A stretch of 12,292 bases of DNA from CAZJYI01 sp964550025 (GCA_964550025.1 CAZJYI010000243.1:1-12292); one strand, 5' to 3'. Shown: positions 1 through 7,028, counted from the stretch's first letter. Program-made: numbers and translations. Notes: a model not told the origin generated them from the letters alone.

Positions 1-134
1 TGAGAGAAAGACAGTGACTTTTGTGTATAAAGGACAGCGCAAGGGGCGGGGATTCCCCAGACCAGATTCGTTGGCAAAGGGCAAGGCCAGGCAGCGCGTG
101 AGACGGACGGATCACTCGGCTGCCCTCTTCCGCA

Positions 135-371
135 CTACCGCATCACGATTTCACAGACGACGCCCTTGTCGGCAAGGAGGGGCTCAAGCCGGGCGACGTA
201 CTCCCGGGCAACCTGCATGCCCATGTTGCAGTCGGCGGAGATACCGCGCGGCACGGGTACCATGCGGACGGGGAGGCCTTCCGCGCGTGCGAGCTTCTCG
301 GCCCTTAGCGCGAAATGCGTCGAAGGAAAGACCACGATCGCGTCTCCGCTTGCGTTGCGGCCGGTGGCCAT
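135..371 (-). CDS. DUF3343 family putative Se/S carrier protein
   Basis: A 78-residue protein that I recognise as DUF3343, a small family described as putative selenium/sulfur carriers and commonly encoded beside selD, yedE and yedF. The diagnostic stretch is seen at residues 39-52: VPVPRGISADCNMGMQ, with Cys48 as the candidate carrier residue; an N-terminal beta strand (AIVVFPSTHFAL) and the helix with AEKLARAEG fit the usual fold. A second Cys is at residue 73. The start is supported by a strong GGGAGGAG Shine-Dalgarno sequence 8-10 bases upstream. It is the last visible gene of the minus-strand selenium cluster but lies 182 bp from the PLP enzyme, so it may have its own promoter or be read through a repeat array. 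Family is fairly sure; the carrier role is a family-level proposal, not proven. Confidence 0.85.
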   Translation of the reverse strand: MATGRNASGDAIVVFPSTHFALRAEKLARAEGLPVRMVPVPRGISADCNMGMQVAREYVARLEPLLADKGVVCEIVMR

Positions 372-419
372 CGTAACTCTCTCCTCCCATTCCCGAGGCG
401 GCCCACGACCGCATCCGAA

Positions 420-489
420 GTGATCAGCAATCAGTCATCCGTGATCAGTCCCCCACTGATCACCGATCACTGGTCACTGATTACTCACG
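420..489. repeat. Inverted arrays of 7-bp repeats
   Basis: Four head-to-tail heptads of the form GTGATCA (420-447; gtgatca, gcaatca, gtcatcc, gtgatca) are followed by a five-C spacer (450-454) and five heptads of the reverse-complement form ACTGATC (455-489; actgatc, accgatc, actggtc, actgatt, actcacg). Together they make a long imperfect hairpin with about 30-nt arms in the gap between the PLP-enzyme gene and the DUF3343 gene. Nothing else is recognised in 372-553. It could act as a transcript-stability or attenuating structure, or be a neutral expanding repeat; the role is unknown. Confidence 0.75.
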
Positions 490-553
490 TTCGTCTTCAA
501 CAGCTCGCGCCCCATCTTACGCGCAAGACGCATGGAACTGATGGAGTCAAACT

Positions 554-1720
554 CTATCCGCGCGCGGTCTCCTCCAACGCTCTCAGGAATACCGCAATCT
601 CTTCTTCCGTCGTGAAATATCCGATACTGGCACGGACCGTTCCGCACGGAAACGTGCCGAGCGTTCTGTGCGCCGATGGCGCGCATTGCAGGCCGACTCT
701 CGTCAACACGCCGTAGCGGCTTTCGAGAGTGGCGGCAACCCCCGCGGGGTCTTTGCCGTCGATCCGGAATGAGAAGACACCGGCATTTTGACGCATGTCG
801 CGGGGGCCGTACAGGCTGACTCCCGCCACCGCTACCATGCCGTCCACGACGGCCTGCCCCACCCGCATCATTCTCTCCCGGATGCGCTCCACACCCGTGC
901 CGCGTACGAACTCCACGGCGGCTCCGAGCCCCGCCAGCCCGGGCGTATTCGGCGTGCCGCTCTCGTACCTGTCCGGCAGGAAACCGGGCTGCGTCTCGCT
1001 ACTCGAGGAACTCCCCGTGCCGCCCTGCTTCAGGGGACGCACATCCAGCCCATCGCGAATGTACAGGCCGCCTGTGCCCTGGGGGCCCATCAGACCCTTG
1101 TGACCGCTGAACGCCAGCAGATCGATGGGTGTCCGTTTGATGTCGACGGGAAGATATCCCGCCGATTGGGCGGCGTCGACAAGGATGGGAATGCCGTGTT
1201 CCCGGGCAACCCGGGTGCAATCTTCGACCGGCTGAATGGCGCCACACACATTCGACGCATGTGTCATGACGACGAGCGCCGTATCCGGCTGGATTGCCGC
1301 GGCCACGTCGTCGGGGGCGACAATCCCGTTGCCGTCGGCCTGCACGCGTGTCACGGCGATGCCGCGTTCCGCTTGCAGGGCGTTGAGCGGGCGCATGACC
1401 GAGTTGTGCTCCATGCTCGTGGTAACCACGTGCGCGTCCGCGCCGAGTGTTCCCCTGATGGCCAGGTTCAGCGCTTCCGTACAGTTGAGCGTGAAGACAA
1501 TCCGCGCCGGATTCGCGACGCCCAGGAGTGCGGCAACGCCGTCCCTCGTGTCGTTCACCACGCGGCCGGCCTGGATGCCGGGACCGTGGACTGAACGCCC
1601 GGGGCTGGCACCGACCCGGCGCATGAAGCGATCCATGGCCTCATAGACCGCTTCCGGCTTCCTGCGCGACGTGGCGGCCGCATCAAGGTAGATCAGTGTG
1701 TCGGGCGTATCAGGCTTCAT
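554..1720 (-). CDS. Cysteine desulfurase / selenocysteine lyase-like PLP enzyme (SufS/CsdB-like, selenium-cluster type)
   Basis: A 388-residue class V aminotransferase-fold enzyme, expected to remove S or Se from (seleno)cysteine and hold it as a Cys persulfide/perselenide for a carrier. Seen: N-terminal LIYLDAAATS, TSMEHNSV with His105 stacking on PLP, VDAAQSAG with Asp182, the Schiff-base lysine Lys208 in FSGHKGLMGPQGTGGLY, RYESGTPNTP, and the catalytic Cys346 in RVGLQCAPSAH, a context typical of the subfamily found beside selD and yedF. Length is normal. The ATG overlaps the 3' end of the TusA-like gene by 11 bp and has only a weak Shine-Dalgarno, which suggests translational coupling. An alternative is a general IscS/SufS role, but no suf or isc genes are nearby. 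Enzyme family is sure; preference for selenium is inferred from neighbours. Confidence 0.92.
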   Translation of the reverse strand: MKPDTPDTLIYLDAAATSRRKPEAVYEAMDRFMRRVGASPGRSVHGPGIQAGRVVNDTRDGVAALLGVANPARIVFTLNCTEALNLAIRGTLGADAHVVTTSMEHNSVMRPLNALQAERGIAVTRVQADGNGIVAPDDVAAAIQPDTALVVMTHASNVCGAIQPVEDCTRVAREHGIPILVDAAQSAGYLPVDIKRTPIDLLAFSGHKGLMGPQGTGGLYIRDGLDVRPLKQGGTGSSSSSETQPGFLPDRYESGTPNTPGLAGLGAAVEFVRGTGVERIRERMMRVGQAVVDGMVAVAGVSLYGPRDMRQNAGVFSFRIDGKDPAGVAATLESRYGVLTRVGLQCAPSAHRTLGTFPCGTVRASIGYFTTEEEIAVFLRALEETARG

Positions 1721-1937
1721 CGTCCTGCCGTACGGTCAACCTGTACTCGCCGCCCTCCTCTCGGACCTCTTCGACCTTCCAGCCTTTGCTGGCAGCGGCA
1801 CGGGTCACGTTCTCCATCGACACCTCCGCATCCACCAATACCACGATCTGTGCCGACGACCCTCTCCGAATGCGGTCCAGCGTCATCAGCACCGGCTGCG
1901 GACACGAATAGCCTCTTGCATCCACGACATCGCTCAT
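1710..1937 (-). CDS. TusA/YedF-like sulfurtransferase (Se/S carrier), single domain
   Basis: A 75-residue SirA/TusA-fold protein. The hallmark CPxP motif is seen at residues 12-15 (DARGYSCPQPVLMT), with Cys12 as the persulfide or perselenide carrier. Length is that of a lone TusA domain; YedF proteins of selenium clusters often carry an extra C-terminal DsrE-like domain, absent here. The start ATG overlaps the yedE stop (ATGA), with a GGAG Shine-Dalgarno 7 bases upstream inside yedE, and the 3' end overlaps the PLP-enzyme start, so the three genes are almost certainly one transcript. Likely role: take S/Se from the neighbouring PLP enzyme or from the YedE importer and pass it on, possibly to SelD. 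Family is sure; direction of transfer is inferred. Confidence 0.9.
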   Translation of the reverse strand: MSDVVDARGYSCPQPVLMTLDRIRRGSSAQIVVLVDAEVSMENVTRAAASKGWKVEEVREEGGEYRLTVRQDDEA

Positions 1938-3070
1938 GTTGCTTCTCCCGTGTCTCTCATCGTGAAGCCGATGACGAGGCAGACGGCCATGCCCAACACG
2001 ACCGCGGCCGCGCCATGCGGGCCAAGGCCCTTTGGCGAACTGGCCAGACCGAAGTTGTGGGCGAACGCCGCGCCGGCGATCATCCCCATCACGAACACGG
2101 CCGCGTCACTGTCTCCCTCACCGCACATGAAGAGCTGACGCCCGGGACACCCGCCGGCCAAGGCAAAGGCGAGGCCGGCCAGCATCATGCCGGCGAAGTT
2201 CCAGACGTGCAGACCGTGGGCCGCCGGCTGCCCATTGAATCCCGGATGGAACTGGCCAAGGACGATGTTGGTGACGCCCGCCGCGACGACCAGGGCCAGA
2301 ACTCCCCAGAAGAGATGCGGATGGCGAAAGAGGATCAGATCGCGAATGGCGCCCATGCTGCAGAAGCGAGACCGTTGCGCCAAAAAACCGATGAGCAGCC
2401 CCGCCCCCAACGACAGGACCAGCGGTGCGCACATTTTGCCGGGACCGGCAACACTGTAGAACAACACGCCGTTCTGGACAGACTTCCGGCCGGCGGCCAG
2501 CGCCGCCTCGGCTGCGGCTGCTGATGGCGGGGGACATAGGACCCTGAGGACAAACAGGCCGACAACCATTGCGGGGAGGATCAGGCCGACGGAGACGTAC
2601 GTGGAACGACTCCGCCCGAGGGTGTATCCCTTGCGGAGAAAGAGCGTCCCGATCCATATGCCCGCTACGAGACCGGCCAGCCCAAGGACGGCATTGCCGT
2701 CGCCGGCGGAGAGGCGCAGAAGTGCCCGCCACGGGCAACCCAGAAAGACGAGAGCCCCGACCATGGCAAAGGCGCCGAGCACGAAGCGCACGACGGGCGC
2801 CGACCCTGCGCGCGGCCGGAATTCCCGGAAGATCACGGCGGCAAGCAGCGCCCCCAGCACGAACCCGATGACTTCCGGACGAACCACTTGCACGACCGCG
2901 GCGCGATGAAGGCCCAATGCACCCGCGATGTCTCTCACGAAACAGGCGCTGCACACGCCCATGTTCCCGGGGTTTCCCAACTTCTCCAGCAACGGAGCAA
3001 TCACGCCGAAGATGCCTCCGGCCAGGACGATTCCCCACCCCCCGGCAAAGAGATTCTTGAGCTTTGTCAT
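1934..3070 (-). CDS. yedE: YedE/YeeE-family selenium (or thiosulfate-like) transporter
   Basis: A 378-residue polytopic inner-membrane protein of the YeeE/YedE family, in the form linked to selenium metabolism. Seen: many hydrophobic segments and an internal two-fold pattern. GNMGVCSACFVRD (Cys40, Cys43) pairs with RSRFCSMGAIRD (Cys237), and FLGCPWRALLRL (Cys112) with LAGGCPGRQLFMCGEGDSDA (Cys308, Cys316). These conserved Cys residues line the substrate path in characterised YeeE proteins. The ATG at 3070 is preferred because GAGGAA lies 6 bases upstream; a GTG 30 bases further up overlaps selD and has no ribosome site. The gene starts 20 bp after selD and overlaps the TusA-like gene by 4 bp. 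Transport of a selenium compound is inferred from the cluster; sulfur substrates remain possible. Confidence 0.9.
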   Translation of the reverse strand: MTKLKNLFAGGWGIVLAGGIFGVIAPLLEKLGNPGNMGVCSACFVRDIAGALGLHRAAVVQVVRPEVIGFVLGALLAAVIFREFRPRAGSAPVVRFVLGAFAMVGALVFLGCPWRALLRLSAGDGNAVLGLAGLVAGIWIGTLFLRKGYTLGRSRSTYVSVGLILPAMVVGLFVLRVLCPPPSAAAAEAALAAGRKSVQNGVLFYSVAGPGKMCAPLVLSLGAGLLIGFLAQRSRFCSMGAIRDLILFRHPHLFWGVLALVVAAGVTNIVLGQFHPGFNGQPAAHGLHVWNFAGMMLAGLAFALAGGCPGRQLFMCGEGDSDAAVFVMGMIAGAAFAHNFGLASSPKGLGPHGAAAVVLGMAVCLVIGFTMRDTGEAT

Positions 3071-3076
3071 GAGATG

Positions 3077-3082
3077 TTCCTC
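3077..3082 (-). promoter_or_regulatory. Ribosome binding site of yedE
   Basis: The minus strand reads GAGGAA six bases before the ATG at 3070. It lies in the 20-bp gap after the selD stop and decides the start in favour of Met at 3070 over the in-frame GTG at 3100. Confidence 0.6.
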
Positions 3083-3090
3083 ATCATCAG

Positions 3091-4158
3091 TCAACGGCAC
3101 TCGCGCTTGACGGCGATACGACTTGCCTTCGCTTCGGTCTCCGTCACACGCCCCACGACGGCACAGGCGCCGGGGTGTTCCTTTTCCATCGCTGAAACCA
3201 GTTTCGCGGCCCCTCCGGCAGGGCAGCAGATGAGGAGGCCCCCGGAGGTCTGCGGATCGAAGAGCAGGTCCTGCTCCGCCAGCGACACGTCCGACGCAAA
3301 CGAAACACTGTCGCCGACGTATTTCCTGTTGGCGTAAGCGGCGGCCGAAAGCAGTCCCGTGGCGGCAAACTCGATAGCGCCGTCGAGACGGGGAATCGCG
3401 TCGATGTGGATTTCGAGCGAGACCCCGCTTGCCCGGCCGAGTTGCATGGCGTGGCCAAGGAGACCGAACCCGGTAACATCCGTGCAGGCGTGCGCGCCGT
3501 GTTCTCCGGCGAGGGATGCGGCGCCGGCATTGAGCAGGGACATGTACCGATTCGCCGTCCGCTCCTGCTCGTCACTTGCCATGCCGGCCTTGACCGCCAT
3601 AGTGGTGACTCCCGTGCCGAGCGGCTTCGTGAGCACAAGGACGTCGCCCGGCTCGGCGTGGGCGTTGTCCATGATCCGATCGGGATGAACAGTCCCGGTC
3701 ACGGCGAGACCGTATTTCGGCTGATCGTCGACGATCGAGTGTCCGCCGGCCAGGACGGCGCCCGCCTCTTTGAGCTTGTCAGCCGTTCCGCGCGTCATCT
3801 CCCGCAGAACTTCAAGCGGCATGGACGCGGCCGGGAAACAGACGATCGCCAGTGCGGTGAGGGGCGTACCGCCCATGGCATAGATATCGCTGAGGGAATT
3901 GGCCGCGGCAATCTGCCCGTACATGTAGGGGTCGCGTGCCACGGGCGGGAAGAAATCGACTGTCTGAACGAGGCAAAGATCGTCCGAGACTCTATAGACC
4001 CCCGCATCGTCCAACGTTTCGGGGCCAACGATAAGATCCGGGCTGTGGGGGAGGTTGAGACTGCCGAGGATGTCGCGCAACCGGTCGGCCGGCACTTTGG
4101 CGGCACATCCGCATTCCGCGTCACAGGCGAAAAGGTCGATAGGGGCAGGTAGGGACAT
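3091..4158 (-). CDS. selD: Selenide, water dikinase (selenophosphate synthetase)
   Basis: A 355-residue cytoplasmic enzyme that makes selenophosphate from selenide and ATP, the Se donor for selenocysteine, selenouridine and possibly the Se cofactor of Mo hydroxylases. Seen: the active-site pair Cys18/Lys21 in ECGCAAKVP (a Cys-type SelD, with no Sec codon at this site), the metal-binding aspartates Asp51 (TLDDAGVY), Asp91 (NSLSDIYAMGG) and Asp227 (CTDVTGFGLLGHA), VDFFPP at 67-72, and the GGHS loop near 138-141. Length matches the family. An AGGA-type Shine-Dalgarno lies about 10 bases before the ATG. It heads the tight selD-yedE-tusA-PLP enzyme run; 249 bp separate it from the upstream thioredoxin/CcdA gene, so it may have its own promoter. 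Identity is very sure. Confidence 0.97.
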   Translation of the reverse strand: MSLPAPIDLFACDAECGCAAKVPADRLRDILGSLNLPHSPDLIVGPETLDDAGVYRVSDDLCLVQTVDFFPPVARDPYMYGQIAAANSLSDIYAMGGTPLTALAIVCFPAASMPLEVLREMTRGTADKLKEAGAVLAGGHSIVDDQPKYGLAVTGTVHPDRIMDNAHAEPGDVLVLTKPLGTGVTTMAVKAGMASDEQERTANRYMSLLNAGAASLAGEHGAHACTDVTGFGLLGHAMQLGRASGVSLEIHIDAIPRLDGAIEFAATGLLSAAAYANRKYVGDSVSFASDVSLAEQDLLFDPQTSGGLLICCPAGGAAKLVSAMEKEHPGACAVVGRVTETEAKASRIAVKRECR

Positions 4159-4279
4159 GAGAGGTCCTACGGCGCGACAAACACTACCAGACCGGTCTTG
4201 CCTTCGCGGCAGTTGCTGTTTTCAGTCCGCACTCCTTCTTCACACTCACGAACATGCCGTTCCGCACTCGGCCAAAGAC

Positions 4280-4307
4280 GTTACATCTCACGTTGCCGTG
4301 CGGTCAA
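4280..4307 (-). promoter_or_regulatory. Possible sigma70-like promoter for selD
   Basis: On the minus strand TTGACC (4307-4302) is followed after 16 bases by TGTAAC (4285-4280), which would place a start site about 115 bases before the selD ATG. The -10 match is only 4/6, and the position lies inside a doubtful small ORF. This is a weak candidate. Confidence 0.2.
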
Positions 4308-4394
4308 CCCTTTCCGGCACCGCAACGGCGAAGCGGGCGAAGCCGCAATCGTGCCGTCGAAGTCCAGCGCTGCCCTGAATGCCGCGTCCCTCAT
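4281..4394 (-). CDS. Possible small ORF (37 aa) between the thioredoxin/CcdA gene and selD
   Basis: I do not recognise this protein. Translation would start at an ATG preceded by AGGAGG 9 bases upstream; that ribosome site begins within the stop codon of the thioredoxin/CcdA gene, so coupling is plausible. The product starts MRDAAFRAALDFDGTIAAS; the DFDGT stretch looks like the first motif of HAD phosphatases, but nothing after it fits that family. A TAA ends it at 37 residues, and the same frame is then open for another 37 codons to a TAG at 4169-4167, 8 bases before selD. It could be a real leader peptide, a broken 75-codon gene, or chance in GC-rich DNA. The rest of the 249-bp gap (4159-4280) shows only the weak promoter candidate. 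Confidence 0.25.
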   Translation of the reverse strand: MRDAAFRAALDFDGTIAASPASPLRCRKGLTARQREM

Positions 4395-4407
4395 TCTCGA
4401 TCTCCTC

Positions 4408-5610
4408 CTACATCCACAGTATCAGCCCCGCCATCGCCACGAACAGCGCCCCCAGCGCGACCTTCGCCCAGACGACCTCCCGCCTGCTCCACTTCAGGAG
4501 CGCCTCCGTCCCCAGCCCGGCGTACACCAGGGCGAAGACGACGACCAGGGGGAGCACGAACATGCAGTTGTAGGCGAGGAGATAGCCCCACGCCCTGGCC
4601 GAGAAGCCGGACTTGGCGACGACCATCAGCGTGGGGACGTAGACCTGCCCGGTGCAGACGCTCTCCAGGGCGGTGACGGCGGCTCCTATGAGGAGCCCGC
4701 TCAGGACGAGATGATGGCTGTGCACCCCCCGTTTCATGACCGCGTGCGTCCACGACTGAACCCTCCTCGGAAGCCGCAGCGTCACGTCCTTGGCGTCGTG
4801 CGACTGCCGGTAGCGCAGGGCGTCGCGGAAACTGAGGAAGGCCAGGACGCCAAGCGCCACGACCATGGCAATCTCGATTCCGTCCCTCAGCGCCTTGAAG
4901 CCCTCGAAGAGATGCAGGAACCGAAGCAAGCCGAAACCTATCGCGAAGTAGGTCGCGAACGACGCGATGCAGAACGAAGCCCCCATGAGCAGCAGCCTCC
5001 GGCCCCTGACCTTCGCGACGCCGAGAAGCGACATCAGGAAGACGAGCGCCGAGACCGCGCAGGGGTTGACGCCGTCGGCCAGCCCGGCGACCAGGACGGC
5101 GCCCAGCGTGAAGGTCGCCATGCGGCGCCTGGCGACATCCTTCGCCGGCATGTCCGGCATGGGAATGGGCTCGGGCGGCTCCCACCCCGGCGCCATCCGC
5201 TCCGCCACCGCTTCGTCGATGCGGGGAAAGAGCCTCTTCTGGATGGCTGCGTAGCCGTTCAGGACATGGCGGTTGTCCACGTACATGGAGACGGACTCGC
5301 TCTTCGTGACTCCCAGCCTCTCCTGGTACGCGATCAGCCTCACCACGTTGGACTTGATCCCCATGTCCCAGCGCCTCAGCACGTAGAACCCCTCGAACCG
5401 CTCACGCAGCCCCGGCATGACGTTGTCGCGCACGCGGTAGCAGTCTGCGCAGCCGGGCTCGTAGAAGTAGTCTACGGTGACGGGAGGGACATCCAGCAGG
5501 CCGTTGTCAGACGCGTTCCCGAGGGCAAGGACGGCCGCGCAGAGCAGCGGCGTGACGGACATGGCCACGCCCGTCCAATGCGGGCAGCGGTATGGCTTGC
5601 GGAACTTCAT
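4408..5610 (-). CDS. Thioredoxin-like / CcdA-DsbD-like transmembrane fusion protein
   Basis: A 400-residue inner-membrane protein predicted to carry reducing equivalents across the membrane. Layout: an N-terminal signal or anchor (about 14-32); an extracytoplasmic thioredoxin-like domain (about 43-125) with the redox pair Cys54/Cys57 in FYEPGCADCYRV; a Pro-rich linker (141-155); then about six membrane segments of the CcdA/DsbD type, with the paired conserved Cys184 (GVNPCAVSALVF) and Cys319 (LESVCTGQVYVPT). These Cys in helices 1 and 4 are the electron-relay pair of the family. Oddly, the usual cis-proline before the third thioredoxin strand is missing (SESVSMYVDNRHVL). It is divergent from the DUF1573 lipoprotein (41 bp apart) and upstream of the selenium genes in the same orientation. 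Role in cytochrome c or envelope thiol redox is inferred. The start has a weak ribosome site. Confidence 0.85.
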   Translation of the reverse strand: MKFRKPYRCPHWTGVAMSVTPLLCAAVLALGNASDNGLLDVPPVTVDYFYEPGCADCYRVRDNVMPGLRERFEGFYVLRRWDMGIKSNVVRLIAYQERLGVTKSESVSMYVDNRHVLNGYAAIQKRLFPRIDEAVAERMAPGWEPPEPIPMPDMPAKDVARRRMATFTLGAVLVAGLADGVNPCAVSALVFLMSLLGVAKVRGRRLLLMGASFCIASFATYFAIGFGLLRFLHLFEGFKALRDGIEIAMVVALGVLAFLSFRDALRYRQSHDAKDVTLRLPRRVQSWTHAVMKRGVHSHHLVLSGLLIGAAVTALESVCTGQVYVPTLMVVAKSGFSARAWGYLLAYNCMFVLPLVVVFALVYAGLGTEALLKWSRREVVWAKVALGALFVAMAGLILWM

Positions 5611-5651
5611 GATGGCAACCCGTTGAGACAGAGTATAACCTTAGCCTCCTC
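5611..5651. promoter_or_regulatory. Short divergent intergenic region with overlapping -10-like sites
   Basis: Only 41 bp separate the two divergent starts. The plus strand contains TATAAC at 5634-5639, and the same bases read GTTATACT on the minus strand, so one AT-rich spot could serve both directions. No convincing -35 hexamers are seen, and the plus-strand gene has no clear Shine-Dalgarno (CCTCCTC lies there instead). Shared control of the two genes is inferred from layout. Confidence 0.3.
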
Positions 5652-6668
5652 ATGACTAGCGCAGATCACAGGATAGTGCCACGGGCAGCGCTTGCAGCTG
5701 CCCTGATTGTGCTGGCCGGAGCCTGCAATGGAGGTGCCGAGGTGAGGGGGGCCGCGGAAGTCGCGGGACCGGCAACGGTCGACTTCGGCAGGTACAGGGC
5801 CATCGAGAGAAAAGTCGCCCGCTACCGCGTCAGGAACGCTGGGAAGGGCATTCTGCGGATCCTCAAGGTTCGAAAAACCTGCGGGTGCGCCTCGGCAACG
5901 GCCAGCAGGACGGAGCTCCAGCCCGGCGAGGAGTCGGCCATCAAGGTCGTGATCCTGCCGAGCTCGATCTTCGGCCCGTTCAGCAAGAACACCTACGTCG
6001 AGACCGACGACCCCAAGAACCGCTTCGTCAGGCTGACCGTAGCTGGCGACGCCGTGCCTCTTGTCCGCGTCCTCCCGAAGGCCCACGTCCACGCGGGCAG
6101 GCTGAAGGAGGGGCAAGAGTGGTCGCATTCGTTCTCTCTGGAGCCGACCGAGGGCGGGGTCGAGCTTGCGGACCCGCGGACGAAGGCGAGCTGCCCCGCC
6201 GAGGCGAAGCTACATCCATCCGGTGGAGCGAAAGGGGCATGGCGGCTGGACGTGAAGGTCGCGCCCGACGGCCCCGGCGATTTCCGCTGCGACGTGAGCG
6301 TGCCCGTCATCGCCCCATCGAACCATCCGCCCGTCAAGGTCTCCGTATCGGGGAGGAGCGGAGCGGAACTGGCCGCCGTGCCCGGCATCGCGTACCTGTC
6401 CGTGTCGGAGGAACCGCAGGCCAGGAACATCCGCTTCCACGTCATGGGGCAGCGGTCCAGGGCGCTGAAGCCGGAGGAGTTGGCGATGTCGAAGGCGGAA
6501 GGTGTCTCCCTCGATGCGAAGCAGGACAGAAACGGCCGGTGGCTGCTGGTCAGGGCGACCTTCTCCCCCGAGTTCTCGAAGCAGCTCTACGCCGACGAGA
6601 GGATCCCACTGTCGTTCTCGGTGCCGGGCGCCTCCTCGGCAACGGTCGTCTGCAAGATCAGGAAGTGA
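5652..6668 (+). CDS. DUF1573 domain lipoprotein
   Basis: A 338-residue envelope protein. The N-terminus is a short charged region, a hydrophobic core (RAALAAALIVLAGAC) and Cys25 as likely lipidation site; the lipobox is slightly off consensus, with Ala at -3. Residues 40-135 form a DUF1573 domain, an immunoglobulin-like fold: ATVDFGRY..., then VRKTCGCASA (Cys77, Cys79), LQPGEESAIKVVILP and the closing strand RLTVAGDAVP. The remaining 200 residues are beta-rich and may hold one or two further Ig-like domains but are not recognised. DUF1573 has no settled biochemical function. Its divergent pairing with a thioredoxin/CcdA protein, together with the Cys-Gly-Cys pair, makes it a candidate partner in envelope thiol chemistry; that is inference. 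The start lacks a clear ribosome site, but no better start preserves the signal sequence. Confidence 0.8.
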   Translation: MTSADHRIVPRAALAAALIVLAGACNGGAEVRGAAEVAGPATVDFGRYRAIERKVARYRVRNAGKGILRILKVRKTCGCASATASRTELQPGEESAIKVVILPSSIFGPFSKNTYVETDDPKNRFVRLTVAGDAVPLVRVLPKAHVHAGRLKEGQEWSHSFSLEPTEGGVELADPRTKASCPAEAKLHPSGGAKGAWRLDVKVAPDGPGDFRCDVSVPVIAPSNHPPVKVSVSGRSGAELAAVPGIAYLSVSEEPQARNIRFHVMGQRSRALKPEELAMSKAEGVSLDAKQDRNGRWLLVRATFSPEFSKQLYADERIPLSFSVPGASSATVVCKIRK

Positions 6669-6886
6669 CGGCGAGGCTATGGTGGTCGAGTTATGATTGG
6701 AGGAGGGACCTCTCACCGATCGTAATCCCACTCTCTACCTCACCGATCGCCCCGAATCTCACGGCTCACTTCCCACGTGGTTTTGCACGTGCTCGTACAC
6801 GCTGGTCTCCCTGCTTCTTCCTCCTCTGGGGACGCTCGTGCCGATCTTCGCCTCGGGAATGCGGTCCGGCTCGGGAGCGCACCGCG

Positions 6887-7028
6887 GATGATTGACGATT
6901 GGCGATCGATGGTTGCTGATTCCTGATGTGTGAAGGCGGCGGTTTGTGGATGGCGGACGGCGTGTTTGGCCGGCACGTGGTTCTCACTTCTGCCATCGCC
7001 AATCATCAATCGCTAATCATCAATCGGT
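6887..7028. repeat. Two inverted arrays of 7-bp repeats
   Basis: Six consecutive heptads of form NNYGATT run from 6887 to 6928 (gatgatt, gacgatt, ggcgatc, gatggtt, gctgatt, cctgatg). Five heptads of the reverse-complement form AATCRNN run from 6994 to 7028, the first being catcgcc, then aatcatc, aatcgct, aatcatc, aatcggt. About 65 bp of GC-richer DNA separates them. The arms can pair into a stem-loop. The architecture matches the array at 420-489, though the heptad sequence differs. Confidence 0.7.

Noticed and set aside
40..62. Short GC palindrome (ggggattcccc) downstream of the DUF3343 gene as a terminator
   Set aside because: The stem is only 4-5 bp with no T-run. Nothing else is seen in 1-134.
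788..1594. Long plus-strand open frame (268 codons) opposite the PLP-enzyme gene
   Set aside because: It is the complement of a clear cysteine desulfurase family gene, and its product has no recognisable domain; antisense open frames are expected at this GC content.
3071..3100. GTG at 3100 as the start of yedE
   Set aside because: It overlaps the selD end, lacks a ribosome site and adds ten residues not needed by the family; the ATG at 3070 has GAGGAA at the right distance.
4159..4407. tRNA-Sec or other structured RNA between the thioredoxin/CcdA gene and selD
   Set aside because: I looked for an acceptor stem, T-loop and TCA anticodon arrangement on the minus strand by eye and found none.
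4198..5655. 485-codon plus-strand open frame opposite the thioredoxin/CcdA gene
   Set aside because: The product is Arg/His/Gln/Asp-rich low-complexity sequence, while the minus strand has Cys motifs and membrane helices.
5885..6895. Plus-strand 336-codon frame overlapping the DUF1573 gene
   Set aside because: It is Arg/Gly-rich without motifs, whereas the overlapping frame has a signal sequence and the DUF1573 pattern.
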